Positions 46,321 to 56,900 of a stretch of 64,000 nt of DNA are shown piece after piece (position 1 is the first letter of the stretch; the number at the start of each line of letters is the position of its first letter). The position numbers were made by a program, and so were the translations under genes. The stretch lies in NCBI GenBank assembly GCA_021739645.1, contig JAIPBL010000018.1, positions 1-64,000 on the forward strand, given 5' to 3'. The DNA comes from Saprospiraceae bacterium (GTDB lineage: Bacteria > Bacteroidota > Bacteroidia > Chitinophagales > Saprospiraceae). The notes below the pieces were generated by a model. That model made no database searches and was not told the DNA's origin. It worked only from the letters and a program-made list of their open reading frames with translations.

Positions 46321-47034
46321 ATGAAGAAACAATCAAGCCATCGCAAACACAACTATCCTGATGCTGACCTGCACTTGCAAGTCATGGAACGCCTTCGATA
46401 CGCCCACCGTGACTTAGAATATTTTGAGCAGTACAACTTTGACGTTGAACGAATGACGAAACTCAAAGCCCTTGCAGACCGGTTTCGTGACTTACCGGAT
46501 GATGATGAACTGGTTGGTGAACAAATGATTTTATCAGAAAAAAAATACAAGGCTAGCTCAGACTTGCAAGCCTCCATCCGCAGCCTAATGACCAGAGTGT
46601 CGCTGAAATTCAATAACAGAAGTGGCCGCTACCGCAAATTTGGTGCAACGAAGTTGGGGGACTTAACCGATGCACAATTGATATTTTGTGCTCGGAGAGT
46701 GGTTAGAGTAGCTCGCCAACAAATTGACTTTTTGGATGATGTTGGTGTGAATGAAAAAGTCTTGAGCCGAATTTCTGATGCCTGCCAAATTTTTGAGAAT
46801 GCAGTCAACCTGCAACAAGACAAAGTCGCAGACCGAGATATAGGTGTGGAACGGAGGGTAGATTTTGGGAACGAACTCTATGACGAACTGGTGGTTCTCT
46901 GCAATATTGGCAAGGACATTTGGGCCACCGAAGACAAATTGAAATACGAGAATTTTTGCTTGTACGAAAGCAACAACGACCAAAAAATTGCTCGGAAAGA
47001 AAGGCTGGTTCAGGAAGTAAAATCGGAAGGTTGA
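46321..47034 (+). CDS. Hypothetical helical protein
   Basis: A 237-residue protein with no signal peptide or membrane segment. It is highly charged and helical with no recognised motif; the segments YAHRDLEYFEQYNFDVERM and ARRVVRVARQQIDFLDDVGVNE look like helical bundles. The strong -7 box upstream supports expression. Not part of a clear operon: it follows a glycosyltransferase by 200 bp and converges on the thiolase gene. No function is assigned. Confidence 0.65.
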   Translation: MKKQSSHRKHNYPDADLHLQVMERLRYAHRDLEYFEQYNFDVERMTKLKALADRFRDLPDDDELVGEQMILSEKKYKASSDLQASIRSLMTRVSLKFNNRSGRYRKFGATKLGDLTDAQLIFCARRVVRVARQQIDFLDDVGVNEKVLSRISDACQIFENAVNLQQDKVADRDIGVERRVDFGNELYDELVVLCNIGKDIWATEDKLKYENFCLYESNNDQKIARKERLVQEVKSEG

Positions 47035-47069
47035 GTAGGGCAGCAACCTGCCACCCTACCCTTTTCATA

Positions 47070-48245
47070 CTAATTCAACATTTCATAAATACCGGCTATG
47101 CCCTGGCCTCCGCCAACACATGCCGTTACCATTCCATATTTTTGATTGCGGCGGCGCATCTCATTGAACAACTGCGTAGAAAGTTTCGCTCCTGTACAGC
47201 CCAGTGGATGCCCAAGCGCCACGGCACCACCATTGACATTTACGATGTCTGGATTTAAGTGCGCCTCTTTGATCACTGCTAATGCCTGCACCGCAAATGC
47301 TTCATTCAATTCAATTTGTTCAATATCATCCAACTTTAGTCCACCCTGTTTTAACGCTTTTGGTATTGCAACACATGGCCCAATGCCCATGTAAAGCGGC
47401 TCCACACCCGCCACAGCACAAGAAACAAGTCTTGCAATTGGGGTTAGATTCAGTTGTTTTACCAAATCGCCACTCATGACCAAGACGAATGCGGCGCCGT
47501 CCGAAGTCTGAGAGGAATTGCCTGCCGTTACTACTCCTCCATTCTTGAAGGCAGGCCGGAGCCTCGCAAGCCCTTCCATGCTGGTGTCCAGCCGTACACC
47601 TTCGTCTGTGTCCACCACATAACTTTTTTCTTGGCGCTTATCGTTTTCAACAAAAACCTCTGGCACTGTCACAGGCACAATTTCATCTTTGAACTTGCCC
47701 TCTGCAATTGCCTTTCCAGCTTTCTGGTGGGATTTCACCGAAAACTCATCCGCCATTTCCCGGGTGATTCCCCATTTGCCGGCCACTGCCTCTGCGGTAT
47801 TGCCCATCCCGGTCACATACTCTGGCGTTGAAATGGCCACTGAGTAGCTGGGAGCAAGTTTATAACCCGTCATGGGAATCATGCTCATGCTTTCGGTGCC
47901 TCCGGCAATAAAACATTGCCCCATACCTGCCCTGATTTTCGCTGTAGCGATGGCAATGGTCTCCAAGCCTGAAGCACAGTAACGGTTCACGGTCATTCCC
48001 GGCACAGAAATACCCAAAGCCCTTAGAGAAATCTGCCGCCCAACTTGCAAGCCTTGTTCCCCTTCGGGGTTTGCGCAGCCAACAATAAGGTCATCCACCA
48101 AAGCGGGGTCGAGTTCAGGGGTGTTCTTTAGTAGATACTGTATGACTTCTACCGCCAAGTCGTCGCTCCGAAAGTTGCGAAAACCACCTTTTTTGGCTTT
48201 GCCAACGGCAGAACGATAGGCTTTTACGATATATGCGTCTTGCAT
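47070..48245 (-). CDS. Acetyl-CoA C-acyltransferase (thiolase)
   Basis: The ATG at 48245 gives 391 residues starting MQDAYIVKAYRSAVGKAKKGGFR, the usual thiolase length; an upstream ATG at 48278 adds 11 residues. The active-site Cys is in VNRYCASGLETIA, with NEAFAVQAL, NGGAVALGHPLGCTGAKL (His) and TACVGGGQGIAGIYE (second Cys). It cleaves 3-ketoacyl-CoA in the last step of beta-oxidation. It is encoded 46 bp after the fused dehydrogenase/hydratase, completing a fatty-acid oxidation pair. Confidence 0.94.
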   Translation of the reverse strand: MQDAYIVKAYRSAVGKAKKGGFRNFRSDDLAVEVIQYLLKNTPELDPALVDDLIVGCANPEGEQGLQVGRQISLRALGISVPGMTVNRYCASGLETIAIATAKIRAGMGQCFIAGGTESMSMIPMTGYKLAPSYSVAISTPEYVTGMGNTAEAVAGKWGITREMADEFSVKSHQKAGKAIAEGKFKDEIVPVTVPEVFVENDKRQEKSYVVDTDEGVRLDTSMEGLARLRPAFKNGGVVTAGNSSQTSDGAAFVLVMSGDLVKQLNLTPIARLVSCAVAGVEPLYMGIGPCVAIPKALKQGGLKLDDIEQIELNEAFAVQALAVIKEAHLNPDIVNVNGGAVALGHPLGCTGAKLSTQLFNEMRRRNQKYGMVTACVGGGQGIAGIYEMLN

Positions 48246-48291
48246 TTTTTTAGATTTTAATTTTTTTAAAGAAGACAACCGTTAGGTTTGT

Positions 48292-50682
48292 CTAGTTACG
48301 AAGCGGTTTGTTGTTCGTGAGCATGTATTGAATCCGCTCCAATGTTTTTTGCTCACCGCACAGACTCAAAAATGCCTCCCGCTCCAAGTCTAGCAGATAC
48401 CGTTCGCTTACTTTTTGCTCACCGGTCAGGTCGCCGCCGCATAGAACGAAAGCAATTTTCTTCGCAATTTTGATGTCATGTTCGGAGGCGTAGTTTCCGA
48501 GTTTCAGCTCGTTAGCGGCAACATAAAGCGCCCCCAGGCCACCCCGCCCAAGCACTGTAACATCTTGGCGTTCAATGGGTTGAACATAATTATTGGCTAG
48601 TTCCAGCACTTTTTGTTTTGCATCCGCAATATTCCGCATGGCGTTCACGGCTACACTGTCCTTTTTATGTTGCAAATAACCAAGGTTAAATGCTTGAGGT
48701 GCTGAGGTTGCCACGGATGCCAGTGCAATCGTCTTGAATTTTTCAATCAAAGTTGGTATTTGAACATCACCTTCAAAGAACGCATCACTGGCCCGGAGCG
48801 CCAATTCCTTGGTTCCTGCGCCACCGGGCAGTAGCCCGACTCCCACTTCTACCAATCCGATATAACTTTCAGCTGCGCAAACAGCAGCATCACAGTGCAT
48901 GATGGTTTCGCAAGCCCCGCCAAACACATAGCCTTGCGTAGCAGCCACTACTGGAATGCTGGAATATCGACAGCGCATCACCGTGTTCTGGAACATTTTC
49001 ACTGCAAAACCCAGTTGGTCCCACTCCTGCTCATAAGCCATCATGGCCACCATCATCAGGTTGGCACCGACGGAGAAATTTTTGGCATTGTTGCCGAGCA
49101 CAAGTCCTTTCCAGTCGCCTTCTTCCGCAATTTTGATGGCGTCATTGATACCACGGAGCACCCCTTCACCCATTGTGTTGGCCTTGCTCTGGTACTCCAG
49201 GCAAAGTACGCCATCTCCAATATCATGCAGGGTGGCATCGGGGTTTTGGAAAACAGGCTTTTTGTCCCGGTAATTTTCCAAAATCACAAAGCTCTCTGTG
49301 CCGGGGACTTCCTTGTAGGCTTTTGATTTTATGTTGTAGTAAAACAGTTTGCCAGCTTCTCGTTTGTAAAAACGCTCGTTACCAGCAGCCAGCATTTCTT
49401 TCACCCAAGATGCTACTTTTTCGCCTTGTTTTTCCGCTAATTCAATGCCTTCCTGAACACCAATGGCGTCCCAATATTCAAAAGGCCCTAAGTCCCAAGC
49501 GAAGCCTGCTCGGAGCGCATCGTCGATACTATACAAGTCGTTGGCAATTTCTGGGATACGATTAGAAACATAGGCGAACAACCCGAGCAGTGACCTACGA
49601 ACCAGCTCGCCGCCCTGGTCTTCGGCAGAGAAAACAGCTTTTACTCGCTTGGGCAGGTCATCTATTTGCTTCGCAACACCAATACTTGGTAGGCTGGGTT
49701 TGGGATTTAGGCCGTATTCCAAAGTGTCAAGGTTCAAAGCGAGAATGACGGGTTTGCCCTTCTCGTCTTTCTCGCCTGTTTTTTTATAAAAGCCTTGGCC
49801 AGTCTTGTTGCCGAGGAATTTGTTCTCCAACAAGAAGTTGAGGTATTTCGGAATCTCGAAAGCACCAGCCTGTTCATCGTTCGGGCAGTTGTCCTTGATG
49901 CCTTGAATGACCTTGGCAGCCGTATCGTGGCCAACTAGGTCACCAAGCCGGAACGTGCCCGTGTTAGGGCGACCAATTGCAGGGCCTGTAAGCGCATCCA
50001 CTTCTGTGATGGACAGGCCAATTTCGGTGGTCAATTGGTAAATCTTGGCCATGGCGTACACCCCTACCCTGTTTGCAATGAACGCTGGGGTGTCCTTTGC
50101 TAGAACCGTTTGTTTACCCAAGTAAACATCTCCATATTCCAAGAAGAAGTCAACAACATCCTGTCTAGTAGCTTTGGTTGGGATGATTTCGAGCAACCGC
50201 ATGTAGCGGGGCGGGTTGAAAAAGTGAGTTCCGCAAAAATGCTCCTGAAAATCCTCGCTACGGCCCTCCAACATCATGTGGATAGGGATACCAGAGGTAT
50301 TGGAAGTAACCAGTGTTCCTTTTTTGCGAAACTGGTCAACTTTTTCAAAGATTTGCTGCTTGATGTCCAATCGTTCCACCACAACTTCAATGACCCAATC
50401 ATAATCTTTGATTTTTTGAAAATCATCTTCAAAATTCCCAGTGGTTATCCTGGAGGCAAAAGCATTGTCATAAAGCGGAGCCGGTTTTGACTTGATAGCT
50501 GCGGCTAATGCGGCGTTGGCGATGCTGTTCCGGGAAGCCTGGTCAGTGGGCTTTAAATCAGCAATATTTGGAGGCAATATATCGAGCAGCAGCACCTGAA
50601 GCCCAACATTGGCGAGATGACAGGCTATGCCCGACCCCATGACTCCTGAACCAAGTACAGCTACTTTTGTAATTCTTCTCAT
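48292..50682 (-). CDS. 3-hydroxyacyl-CoA dehydrogenase/enoyl-CoA hydratase fusion
   Basis: A 796-residue fused beta-oxidation enzyme. Domain order is dehydrogenase first: NAD site KVAVLGSGVMGSGIACHLANVGLQ, HFFNPPRYMRLLEIIPT and the C-terminal dehydrogenase helices (to about 420). The enoyl-CoA hydratase part follows (VLCLEYQSKANTMGEGVLRGI, NFSVGANLMMV, GLLPGGAGTKELALRA, about 470-700). This is the FadN-like order, opposite to E. coli FadB. It is transcribed with the thiolase gene from a promoter at 50765-50736. Confidence 0.94.
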   Translation of the reverse strand: MRRITKVAVLGSGVMGSGIACHLANVGLQVLLLDILPPNIADLKPTDQASRNSIANAALAAAIKSKPAPLYDNAFASRITTGNFEDDFQKIKDYDWVIEVVVERLDIKQQIFEKVDQFRKKGTLVTSNTSGIPIHMMLEGRSEDFQEHFCGTHFFNPPRYMRLLEIIPTKATRQDVVDFFLEYGDVYLGKQTVLAKDTPAFIANRVGVYAMAKIYQLTTEIGLSITEVDALTGPAIGRPNTGTFRLGDLVGHDTAAKVIQGIKDNCPNDEQAGAFEIPKYLNFLLENKFLGNKTGQGFYKKTGEKDEKGKPVILALNLDTLEYGLNPKPSLPSIGVAKQIDDLPKRVKAVFSAEDQGGELVRRSLLGLFAYVSNRIPEIANDLYSIDDALRAGFAWDLGPFEYWDAIGVQEGIELAEKQGEKVASWVKEMLAAGNERFYKREAGKLFYYNIKSKAYKEVPGTESFVILENYRDKKPVFQNPDATLHDIGDGVLCLEYQSKANTMGEGVLRGINDAIKIAEEGDWKGLVLGNNAKNFSVGANLMMVAMMAYEQEWDQLGFAVKMFQNTVMRCRYSSIPVVAATQGYVFGGACETIMHCDAAVCAAESYIGLVEVGVGLLPGGAGTKELALRASDAFFEGDVQIPTLIEKFKTIALASVATSAPQAFNLGYLQHKKDSVAVNAMRNIADAKQKVLELANNYVQPIERQDVTVLGRGGLGALYVAANELKLGNYASEHDIKIAKKIAFVLCGGDLTGEQKVSERYLLDLEREAFLSLCGEQKTLERIQYMLTNNKPLRN

Positions 50683-50735
50683 AATGGAGTGAGATTGTTT
50701 GAGTTGAATATTTAGCGAAAATTCGCTGGAATATG

Positions 50736-50765
50736 CAAAAATACAAACGTCCGGCGATTCTCAAA
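50736..50765 (-). promoter_or_regulatory. Promoter of the beta-oxidation operon
   Basis: Minus-strand TTTG (50765-50762), 18 nt, TATTTTTG (50743-50736): a full match to the Bacteroidota promoter pattern. Predicted leader about 47 nt. Confidence 0.6.
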
Positions 50766-50811
50766 GTTACAGCCCAAGTTTAGTAAAAATTTTTATCCGC
50801 TATGTAATTCA

Positions 50812-50840
50812 TTGAGTTTTAATAAAAAGCAATAACTTTC
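50812..50840 (+). promoter_or_regulatory. Candidate promoter of the exbB operon
   Basis: TTG (50812-50814), 18 nt, TAACTTTC (50833-50840), one mismatch in the -7 box. Start near 50847, leader about 80 nt. Confidence 0.4.
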
Positions 50841-50926
50841 GCCCCGATTCGACACTAAGAAAGCATTGGTGTTCGTTTCCAGCGTTTACATTGACAAACA
50901 ATACGTGAAAAACTAAAATCAGCTTT

Positions 50927-51613
50927 ATGTTTCAGCACCTTTTGTTCTTGCAGGAAGTTGACATGCCTGCAACTACGACCGAATCCCAATCTTTATTCTC
51001 CCTGCTATTTTCAGGTGGATGGATTGGTATTACCATCGTCCTTATCCAAATCCTGCAATCTATCATCGCGCTCTACATTTTTATCGAGCGGTACTTGTCA
51101 ATCAAAAAGTCGGGAGAGGTTGACCAAAACTTTATGAACAACATACGGGCGAACGTCAGCTCTGGCAACATCCAAGCTGCCCGTGCGCTTTGCCAAAGCA
51201 CCGACACCCCAGTGGCAAGGATGGTGGAGAAAGGATTGGCCCGAATCGGTAAGCCGCTCCACGACATTGATGCAGCCATCGAAAACGTAGGCAACCTGGA
51301 GATTTTCAAGCTGGAAAAAAACCTTTCCACTTTGGCTGGTATCTCTGGCTCTGCCCCAATGCTCGGTTTCTTGGGTACGGTAACGGGTATGATTATTTCG
51401 TTCCAGCAAATGGCCACTGCTACCAACGTGACGCCACAGGTACTTGCTGGTGGTATTTACCAGGCCCTCATCACTACGGCTGTGGGTCTCGTGGTTGGTA
51501 TCTTCGCTTACATTGGTTACAACAACTTGGTAGGCAAAGTGGACAAAGTCGTTTACCAGATGGAGCGCTTTACCACCGAGTTTATGGATATGCTCCAAGA
51601 GCCAACTGCGTAA
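50927..51613 (+). CDS. exbB: MotA/TolQ/ExbB proton channel protein
   Basis: A 228-residue inner-membrane protein with three membrane segments (about 25-50, 125-150, 165-190). The MotA/TolQ/ExbB core is visible in LSTLAGISGSAPMLGFLGTVTGMIISFQQM and LITTAVGLVVGIFAYIGYNNLV. With the two ExbD proteins and the TonB-like protein encoded downstream, it forms the motor that passes proton-motive force to outer-membrane transporters. Confidence 0.93.
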   Translation: MFQHLLFLQEVDMPATTTESQSLFSLLFSGGWIGITIVLIQILQSIIALYIFIERYLSIKKSGEVDQNFMNNIRANVSSGNIQAARALCQSTDTPVARMVEKGLARIGKPLHDIDAAIENVGNLEIFKLEKNLSTLAGISGSAPMLGFLGTVTGMIISFQQMATATNVTPQVLAGGIYQALITTAVGLVVGIFAYIGYNNLVGKVDKVVYQMERFTTEFMDMLQEPTA

Positions 51614-51730
51614 TTTTAGATATTAAACAATAGAATTTAGACATTAGATAATTGAATTGGTTTGCCAATTATTTCCTCAAATAGTCTATTGCCTATCAGC
51701 TAAAGTGTATCCAATGTTACTTTCAATAAA

Positions 51731-52135
51731 ATGGGTTTAAAAAGAAGAAATAAAATCTCGGCAAAGTTCAGTTTTGCGTCCATGACGGATATCATCTTCC
51801 TGCTGCTGATATTCTTCGTGCTCACTTCTAGTGTCGTTCAAATATCTGATCTCAAATTGCCAGAATCCGATAGTAAGACCATTGCACCTACCTCAGCCGT
51901 TGTCGAAGTAGGGTTGAAGGGTGAAATTCTTTGGAACAAACAAGTCGTATCACCTTCTGCGCTCAAGTCCGCCATTGCACGCAAGAAAAAGGAAATGGGA
52001 GACCCAAAGGACTTCACTTTGACTATTGCCGCAGACCAAGAATCGCCTTTTGACAATGTAACGGAAGTGATTAAAGTGGCGGGTGAACTTCGCATCAAGG
52101 CCATCTTGGCCACTTCACCCAAAACACAAGATTGA
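51731..52135 (+). CDS. ExbD/TolR-family protein, first copy
   Basis: A 134-residue protein. A single N-terminal membrane segment carries the essential Asp (MTDIIFLLLIFFVLTS), followed by the periplasmic TolR/ExbD domain (VVEVGLKGEILWNKQVV, FTLTIAADQESPFDNVTEVIKVAGELRIKAIL). It forms the ExbB-ExbD proton channel. A second, diverged ExbD follows two bases after its stop codon. Confidence 0.92.
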   Translation: MGLKRRNKISAKFSFASMTDIIFLLLIFFVLTSSVVQISDLKLPESDSKTIAPTSAVVEVGLKGEILWNKQVVSPSALKSAIARKKKEMGDPKDFTLTIAADQESPFDNVTEVIKVAGELRIKAILATSPKTQD

Positions 52136-52136
52136 C

Positions 52137-52538
52137 ATGGGATTTAAGAAAAAAAGTAAAGTCACTACGGAGTTTAGCTCAGCGTCCATGACGGACATGA
52201 TATTCTTGTTGCTGATTTTCTTCATGCTAACTTCGGGCTTGGTGGCACCCAATTCGCTGAACTTAAAACTGCCCGGTTCTTCACAATCAAAGGTTGAATT
52301 GAACAGCAAAGCGGATGATGTCAGCATCACCAAAAGCGGCAATTTCTACTTGAACGGCAAAAGAATCACACAAACTGACTTGGACGAAACCTTAGGGCGC
52401 AAGGCCAAAGCTTCAACTGACAAATTGGATATTACCATCTCTCCAGAGTCTGGAACCCCCATCAAATATGTGGCTTTCGTGATGGATATCGCCATGCGTT
52501 TTGAGATAAACGCCATCCTTGCAGTCGATGAGAAATAG
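52137..52538 (+). CDS. ExbD/TolR-family protein, second copy
   Basis: The ATG at 52137 gives 133 residues (an in-frame start at 52083 would overlap the previous gene). The N-terminus again has the membrane segment with Asp (MTDMIFLLLIFFMLTSG), followed by an ExbD domain. It shares the same fold with the first copy but differs throughout, consistent with an old duplication. Tandem ExbD genes are common in Bacteroidota TonB clusters. Confidence 0.92.
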   Translation: MGFKKKSKVTTEFSSASMTDMIFLLLIFFMLTSGLVAPNSLNLKLPGSSQSKVELNSKADDVSITKSGNFYLNGKRITQTDLDETLGRKAKASTDKLDITISPESGTPIKYVAFVMDIAMRFEINAILAVDEK

Positions 52539-52629
52539 GCTTGTTTTGTTAATTATTTCAAAAACAAACCCACTTCACTCACCAAATCCCCCGCAAATCT
52601 CGTTCTACGGGTAAACAAAATCTTTTAAC

Positions 52630-53523
52630 ATGGAAGATTTAACAAGGTCAGAAAAAGGAAACAGGCAAAAAGGCATTATTTTCAGTGTGGTTTTCCACAC
52701 CTTGGTGCTGATATTGGCTGCATTATACGGTTTCACATTTCAGAACCCGCCTCCCGAAGCTGCGGGTATTTTGGTGAACCTGGGCATCCCGGACGTTGGT
52801 CAAGGTGATGAAAATGCGCCGGAAGCTGCTGCCGAGCCAGTGAAGCAACCTGAACCCGAACCTGAAAAAGAAAAGCCAGAACCTATAAAGGAAAAACCCA
52901 CACCTACAAAGCCAAAACCAACCGTTGAACCAAAGAAAGAGGTGGTAAAAACGGAAGACCCAGAGGCTGTTGCCCTCAAAAAGAAAAAAGAAGCCGACAA
53001 ACGGAAGGCCGACGAACAAGCCAAAGCGGATGCAAGGGCAAAGGCAGATGCCAAGGATAAGGCAGACGCTGCTGCCAAAGCAGAAGCCGACCGAAAAGCT
53101 GCTGAGGCAGCTAAGAAAAAAGCACTGGAAGACATGGTAAAAGCTGGGACAGGTGGCGGTAGTGGTGGTGGCAAAGGAAATACTGGCACCCCTGGCAATC
53201 AAGGTGACCCTAATGGCGGCAATTCTGATATCTTATCAGGAAAAACAACAGGTTCAGGTGTCGTGGAAGGGTTTGGTGGCCGTGGATTTACTGCCGCTCC
53301 AAAACCACAGGACAATTCTCAGGAAACTGGAACGATAGCAGTTTACGTCTGCGTTGACAAAAATGGCCGGGTAACCAGCGCCGATTATACGCAGAAAGGC
53401 TCCTCCACCGCCAGTTCGAAACTCAAAGCCATTGCCATTGACAATGCCAAAAAATACAAGTTCGCCGCTGGCGGACCTGACAAACAGTGTGGGACCATCA
53501 CCTACACCTTCCGAGTGAAATAA
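52630..53523 (+). CDS. tonB: TonB/TolA-like energy transducer
   Basis: A 297-residue protein. The N-terminal segment GIIFSVVFHTLVLILAALYGF spans the inner membrane and includes the conserved His. A Pro/Glu/Lys-rich stretch follows (about 60-115), then a long charged helix of Lys/Ala/Asp repeats (about 115-170), a Gly-rich linker (about 175-200) and a TonB C-terminal-like domain (TIAVYVCVDKNGRVTSADYTQKGSS ... CGTITYTFRVK). The central helical repeat is more TolA-like than typical TonB. It ends the exb operon and should span the periplasm. Confidence 0.88.
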   Translation: MEDLTRSEKGNRQKGIIFSVVFHTLVLILAALYGFTFQNPPPEAAGILVNLGIPDVGQGDENAPEAAAEPVKQPEPEPEKEKPEPIKEKPTPTKPKPTVEPKKEVVKTEDPEAVALKKKKEADKRKADEQAKADARAKADAKDKADAAAKAEADRKAAEAAKKKALEDMVKAGTGGGSGGGKGNTGTPGNQGDPNGGNSDILSGKTTGSGVVEGFGGRGFTAAPKPQDNSQETGTIAVYVCVDKNGRVTSADYTQKGSSTASSKLKAIAIDNAKKYKFAAGGPDKQCGTITYTFRVK

Positions 53524-53545
53524 ATCGCAATCCAATACCTTTTTT

Positions 53546-53582
53546 AAAAAGGGCGTAGTGTTGAAAGACATGCGCCCTTTTG
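53546..53582 (+). terminator. Terminator of the exb/tonB operon
   Basis: Stem AAAAGGGCG/CGCCCTTTT with a 19-nt loop and T-rich tail, 23 bp after the stop codon. The following sequence to about 53920 contains no gene that I can support. Confidence 0.8.
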
Positions 53583-53922
53583 CTTTTCCAAAAGTCACGA
53601 CTGAGAAAAAGTCTCTCATGACAGTATTGGCAATAGTCAAACTATCTGCTGTTAAAATTTGGGGGGCTTCTTGGAAGTTTGGGATAGATAGTTTAGTATT
53701 GTAAAAAAGTATGATACCTGACCCAATACAGGTGGCTGGTGCACACGCCGTCCATGAAAACTTGATACACACGTTACATCGGCCATGAAACCGAAAGTAT
53801 TTCCTGCTACTAAAAAGACCGTTTCAGACGACCAACGACATTGCTGTTTCTCACGATTCCTACCTTTTTGACACTCGCCGAGTTAATCTTCTTATTCTTT
53901 CTTTACACCTTAATTTTTAACC

Positions 53923-56900
53923 ATGAAATCTTATATTTCTTGTACCTTTCCAACGCGACGCACGGACGTGTTCTGCCTTAGGGTTTTTCGATTCTAAAAT
54001 TTTCGCTACGCCAAATTGGGCTTTCAAAATTATTATTGCCTTTCTGCTTTTTAGCATTTCGTCTGAAACATCTTTTTCACAGATTCAAAGTTGCAAATTG
54101 TATCAACAGGAAAGTATCTCTGAGACTCGGGATACTTTTCTACTTGACTTGAATTTTGCAGATGTTGAAGAAAAACTCTCTAAAGCACAAAAAAGCACAA
54201 TAAAAATAATGATTTGCACAGATAAAGAAAAATGTTGGACACTTGAAATGGTTGAAAGCCCATTCATTGCGGAAGGTGCCAGCATTGCATTACATGAAAA
54301 TGCTAAAAACACCAACATTCCATTTGTTGGGTTCAATACTTATAAAGGCACTATAGTGGGGAAGCCGGATAGTAAGGCATTCTTTGCGCTCTCTTCAAGC
54401 CAAATGCGAGGTAGTTTCTTTTGTGACAACAACAAGTACGAAATTCGCCCATTGAGTAAAAAAGGCCGAAATATACAGCAAAACAAGTACATGTTGCTAG
54501 CTTCAAAAGGGGGGAATTCTAGAGGTAGCGAAAAAAATTTGACACCTCCAGATGATTGCGATGGTTGCTCAGGTGGGCCATGTCCTGGATGTTATGTTTC
54601 GATACCTAATCGTATCTGCCGAGATGTTGTCAATAATAATGGGGTTTCCTGTGAAACTATACCACTGTACCAACAAGATTTTGTTGATGGCTATCCCATA
54701 GTTGAATTGGCGGGTGATGTTGACAATGAATTTTTTAATCTTTATAGCAGCGGAGCACCGCACCCTGCATACCCCAGCCTTGATGAGGGTGTTGTCCTGG
54801 AAGTTATGGACATATTAGGCTATGCGCAAGATACCTATTGGGATTATTTTGGGACTAATATCTGGTTGGTTCACCTCAACATTTGGGCAACTCCAGATGG
54901 CTACAATAATTCGAGCGACAACTCACTTTTTACTTCCCTAAAAAACTATTGGAATTCCCACAAACAATGCATCCACAGGGACGTGGTTCATTTATTTAGT
55001 GGTGCATCGCTTGGCTATGATGGAGTTGCTCAAGGTGATGTTTGTGGAGGTGAAAAAGCTGCATACAGCATTACTTCGCACCATCTTGGAGACTCCTATA
55101 GAACCGCAAAAGCTTTAGCACATGAATTTGGCCACCATCTTGGAGGATATCATGATGATAGACAAATGTGCTGCCAAGCATTAAATCTTACACCAAATGT
55201 TATAATGTTCAGTGATGGTATATTTGATGGAAACTATGATTTTGTTTGGTCAGAAATAAGCCAATATCAGATTCAGAAATATATCTATGCTTCTGGTCGT
55301 GTTAGTTGCCTGACGGGGGTGTCCACATCATTTGAAACAGACTGCATTGAATGCTCCCCTGTCATAATCATAACTGCTGACAATCAATTCCCACAACCTA
55401 ATTGTGGAGACAAGGATATAATTAATTTCACAATAGAATTGTGCAATTATTGTGATGCAACGGTTAATTGGCAATTGGATTTATCTTTCACTTCATCTCT
55501 GATGACTGCTGAAGACATGGGTGATTTCAATCAAATTCAATTTGTTGGCCTAAGCACCAAGATATCGGGTACCATATATACCTTAATTCCAAACCAATGT
55601 GTTACCCTTCATTTTCAAGGCAAGGTTGTTGGATTCAATAGCTCACAAACGCTTGGTATTAGACCGAGCGTCAATGGAATTGAAAGAACAGAATACAGCA
55701 TTTCATTACCATTAGTCAACTTTCCCTATCCAATTGGTGGGCAGGGTGAACAAAGTTTGACATATCTACTTTCCCAGTTTCCCAATATCCAGCCTAACAT
55801 GGCTCCCATAGAAACAACTTGTGGCGATGAGCTATGCAGTTACAATGCCTGCAAAGACAAAAACGTCCTGCAAAGACTAGAAATTGATGTGCCTGAGTTC
55901 TGCTTCAACCACTTCAACTTCAAAATGGAACCTGGCTCCGAAATCGTGGTAAAAGCAGGCAACACCCTCACCATTTCCAACTCACGTCTGTTCGCTTGCT
56001 CCAACATGTGGCGTGGTATAACAGTCGAAAACGGTGCCACCCTCATCATGGACAATTGCACCATAGAAGATGCCCAGTACGCCATCCGTGCCCCCTACGG
56101 CAGTGCTAATATCGCTGTCACCAACAGCAAGTTCAACAGAAATTTTGTGGGCATTTACATTGATGGGCCAAGTGTGGCTGGGTTGAGCAGTTTGGGCCCA
56201 TTTTACGGCAACACCTTTGAAGGAGAAGGCAGCCTATTGCCGCCCTATTCGGGACAGGGCGCATCCCCTGCCATCAGTATTGGCAATAAATCTTTTGCAG
56301 GGGTTTGGGTGCAGACCAAGGCCAATGCCATCAACGCCTTTGAGAACAATTTTTTCAACCTAAGCAATGGCATATATGTAAACCAGACTAACCTTGCTCT
56401 CAAACGATGTCAGTTCAAGAACATCCTGGAGAACGGCTATGCTGACTGGACGGCAGGCTACGGCGTGCGTGGACTTGACTACAACAACAGCTATGCCTAC
56501 CATTTTACATGCGAGGGCTTTGGAAAAAACAGCGAGACCTTCAGCTTTTACAACTGCTCCAAGGGCATCCGCATAGAAGGGATGAACGTAGGTAGGATTA
56601 ACCGCAATGCCATAGACGCCGTCACGGGCATTGAACTCATCAATTGCTACCCCAAGGCTGCCGTGTTCAGTAACAAGGTCATAACCTACAATACGGGCAT
56701 CGCTTACAGCCACATGCAGCCGGGAACCGATGGGTTTATTGATTTCAACGACGTGGAAGTGGACGAGAGCGGTGCAGAGGGAATCAAGATAAACCTAATG
56801 GGGGTTGCTCCTAAGAACGGCATTAGCGTAAAGCACAACAATATCGAACTACACGCCCTAAAAACCACGGGAATACTATCAACAGGTGGCAATAAACTCT

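Noticed and set aside
52723-53202. Cys/Phe-rich and Ala/Ser-rich minus-strand frames opposite the TonB-like gene
   Set aside because: Caused by the Lys/Ala/Asp repeat of the TonB helix read in reverse.
53254-53772. 172-codon minus-strand frame near the end of the tonB gene
   Set aside because: It overlaps the TonB C-terminal domain and its terminator on the opposite strand; no signal peptide or motif.
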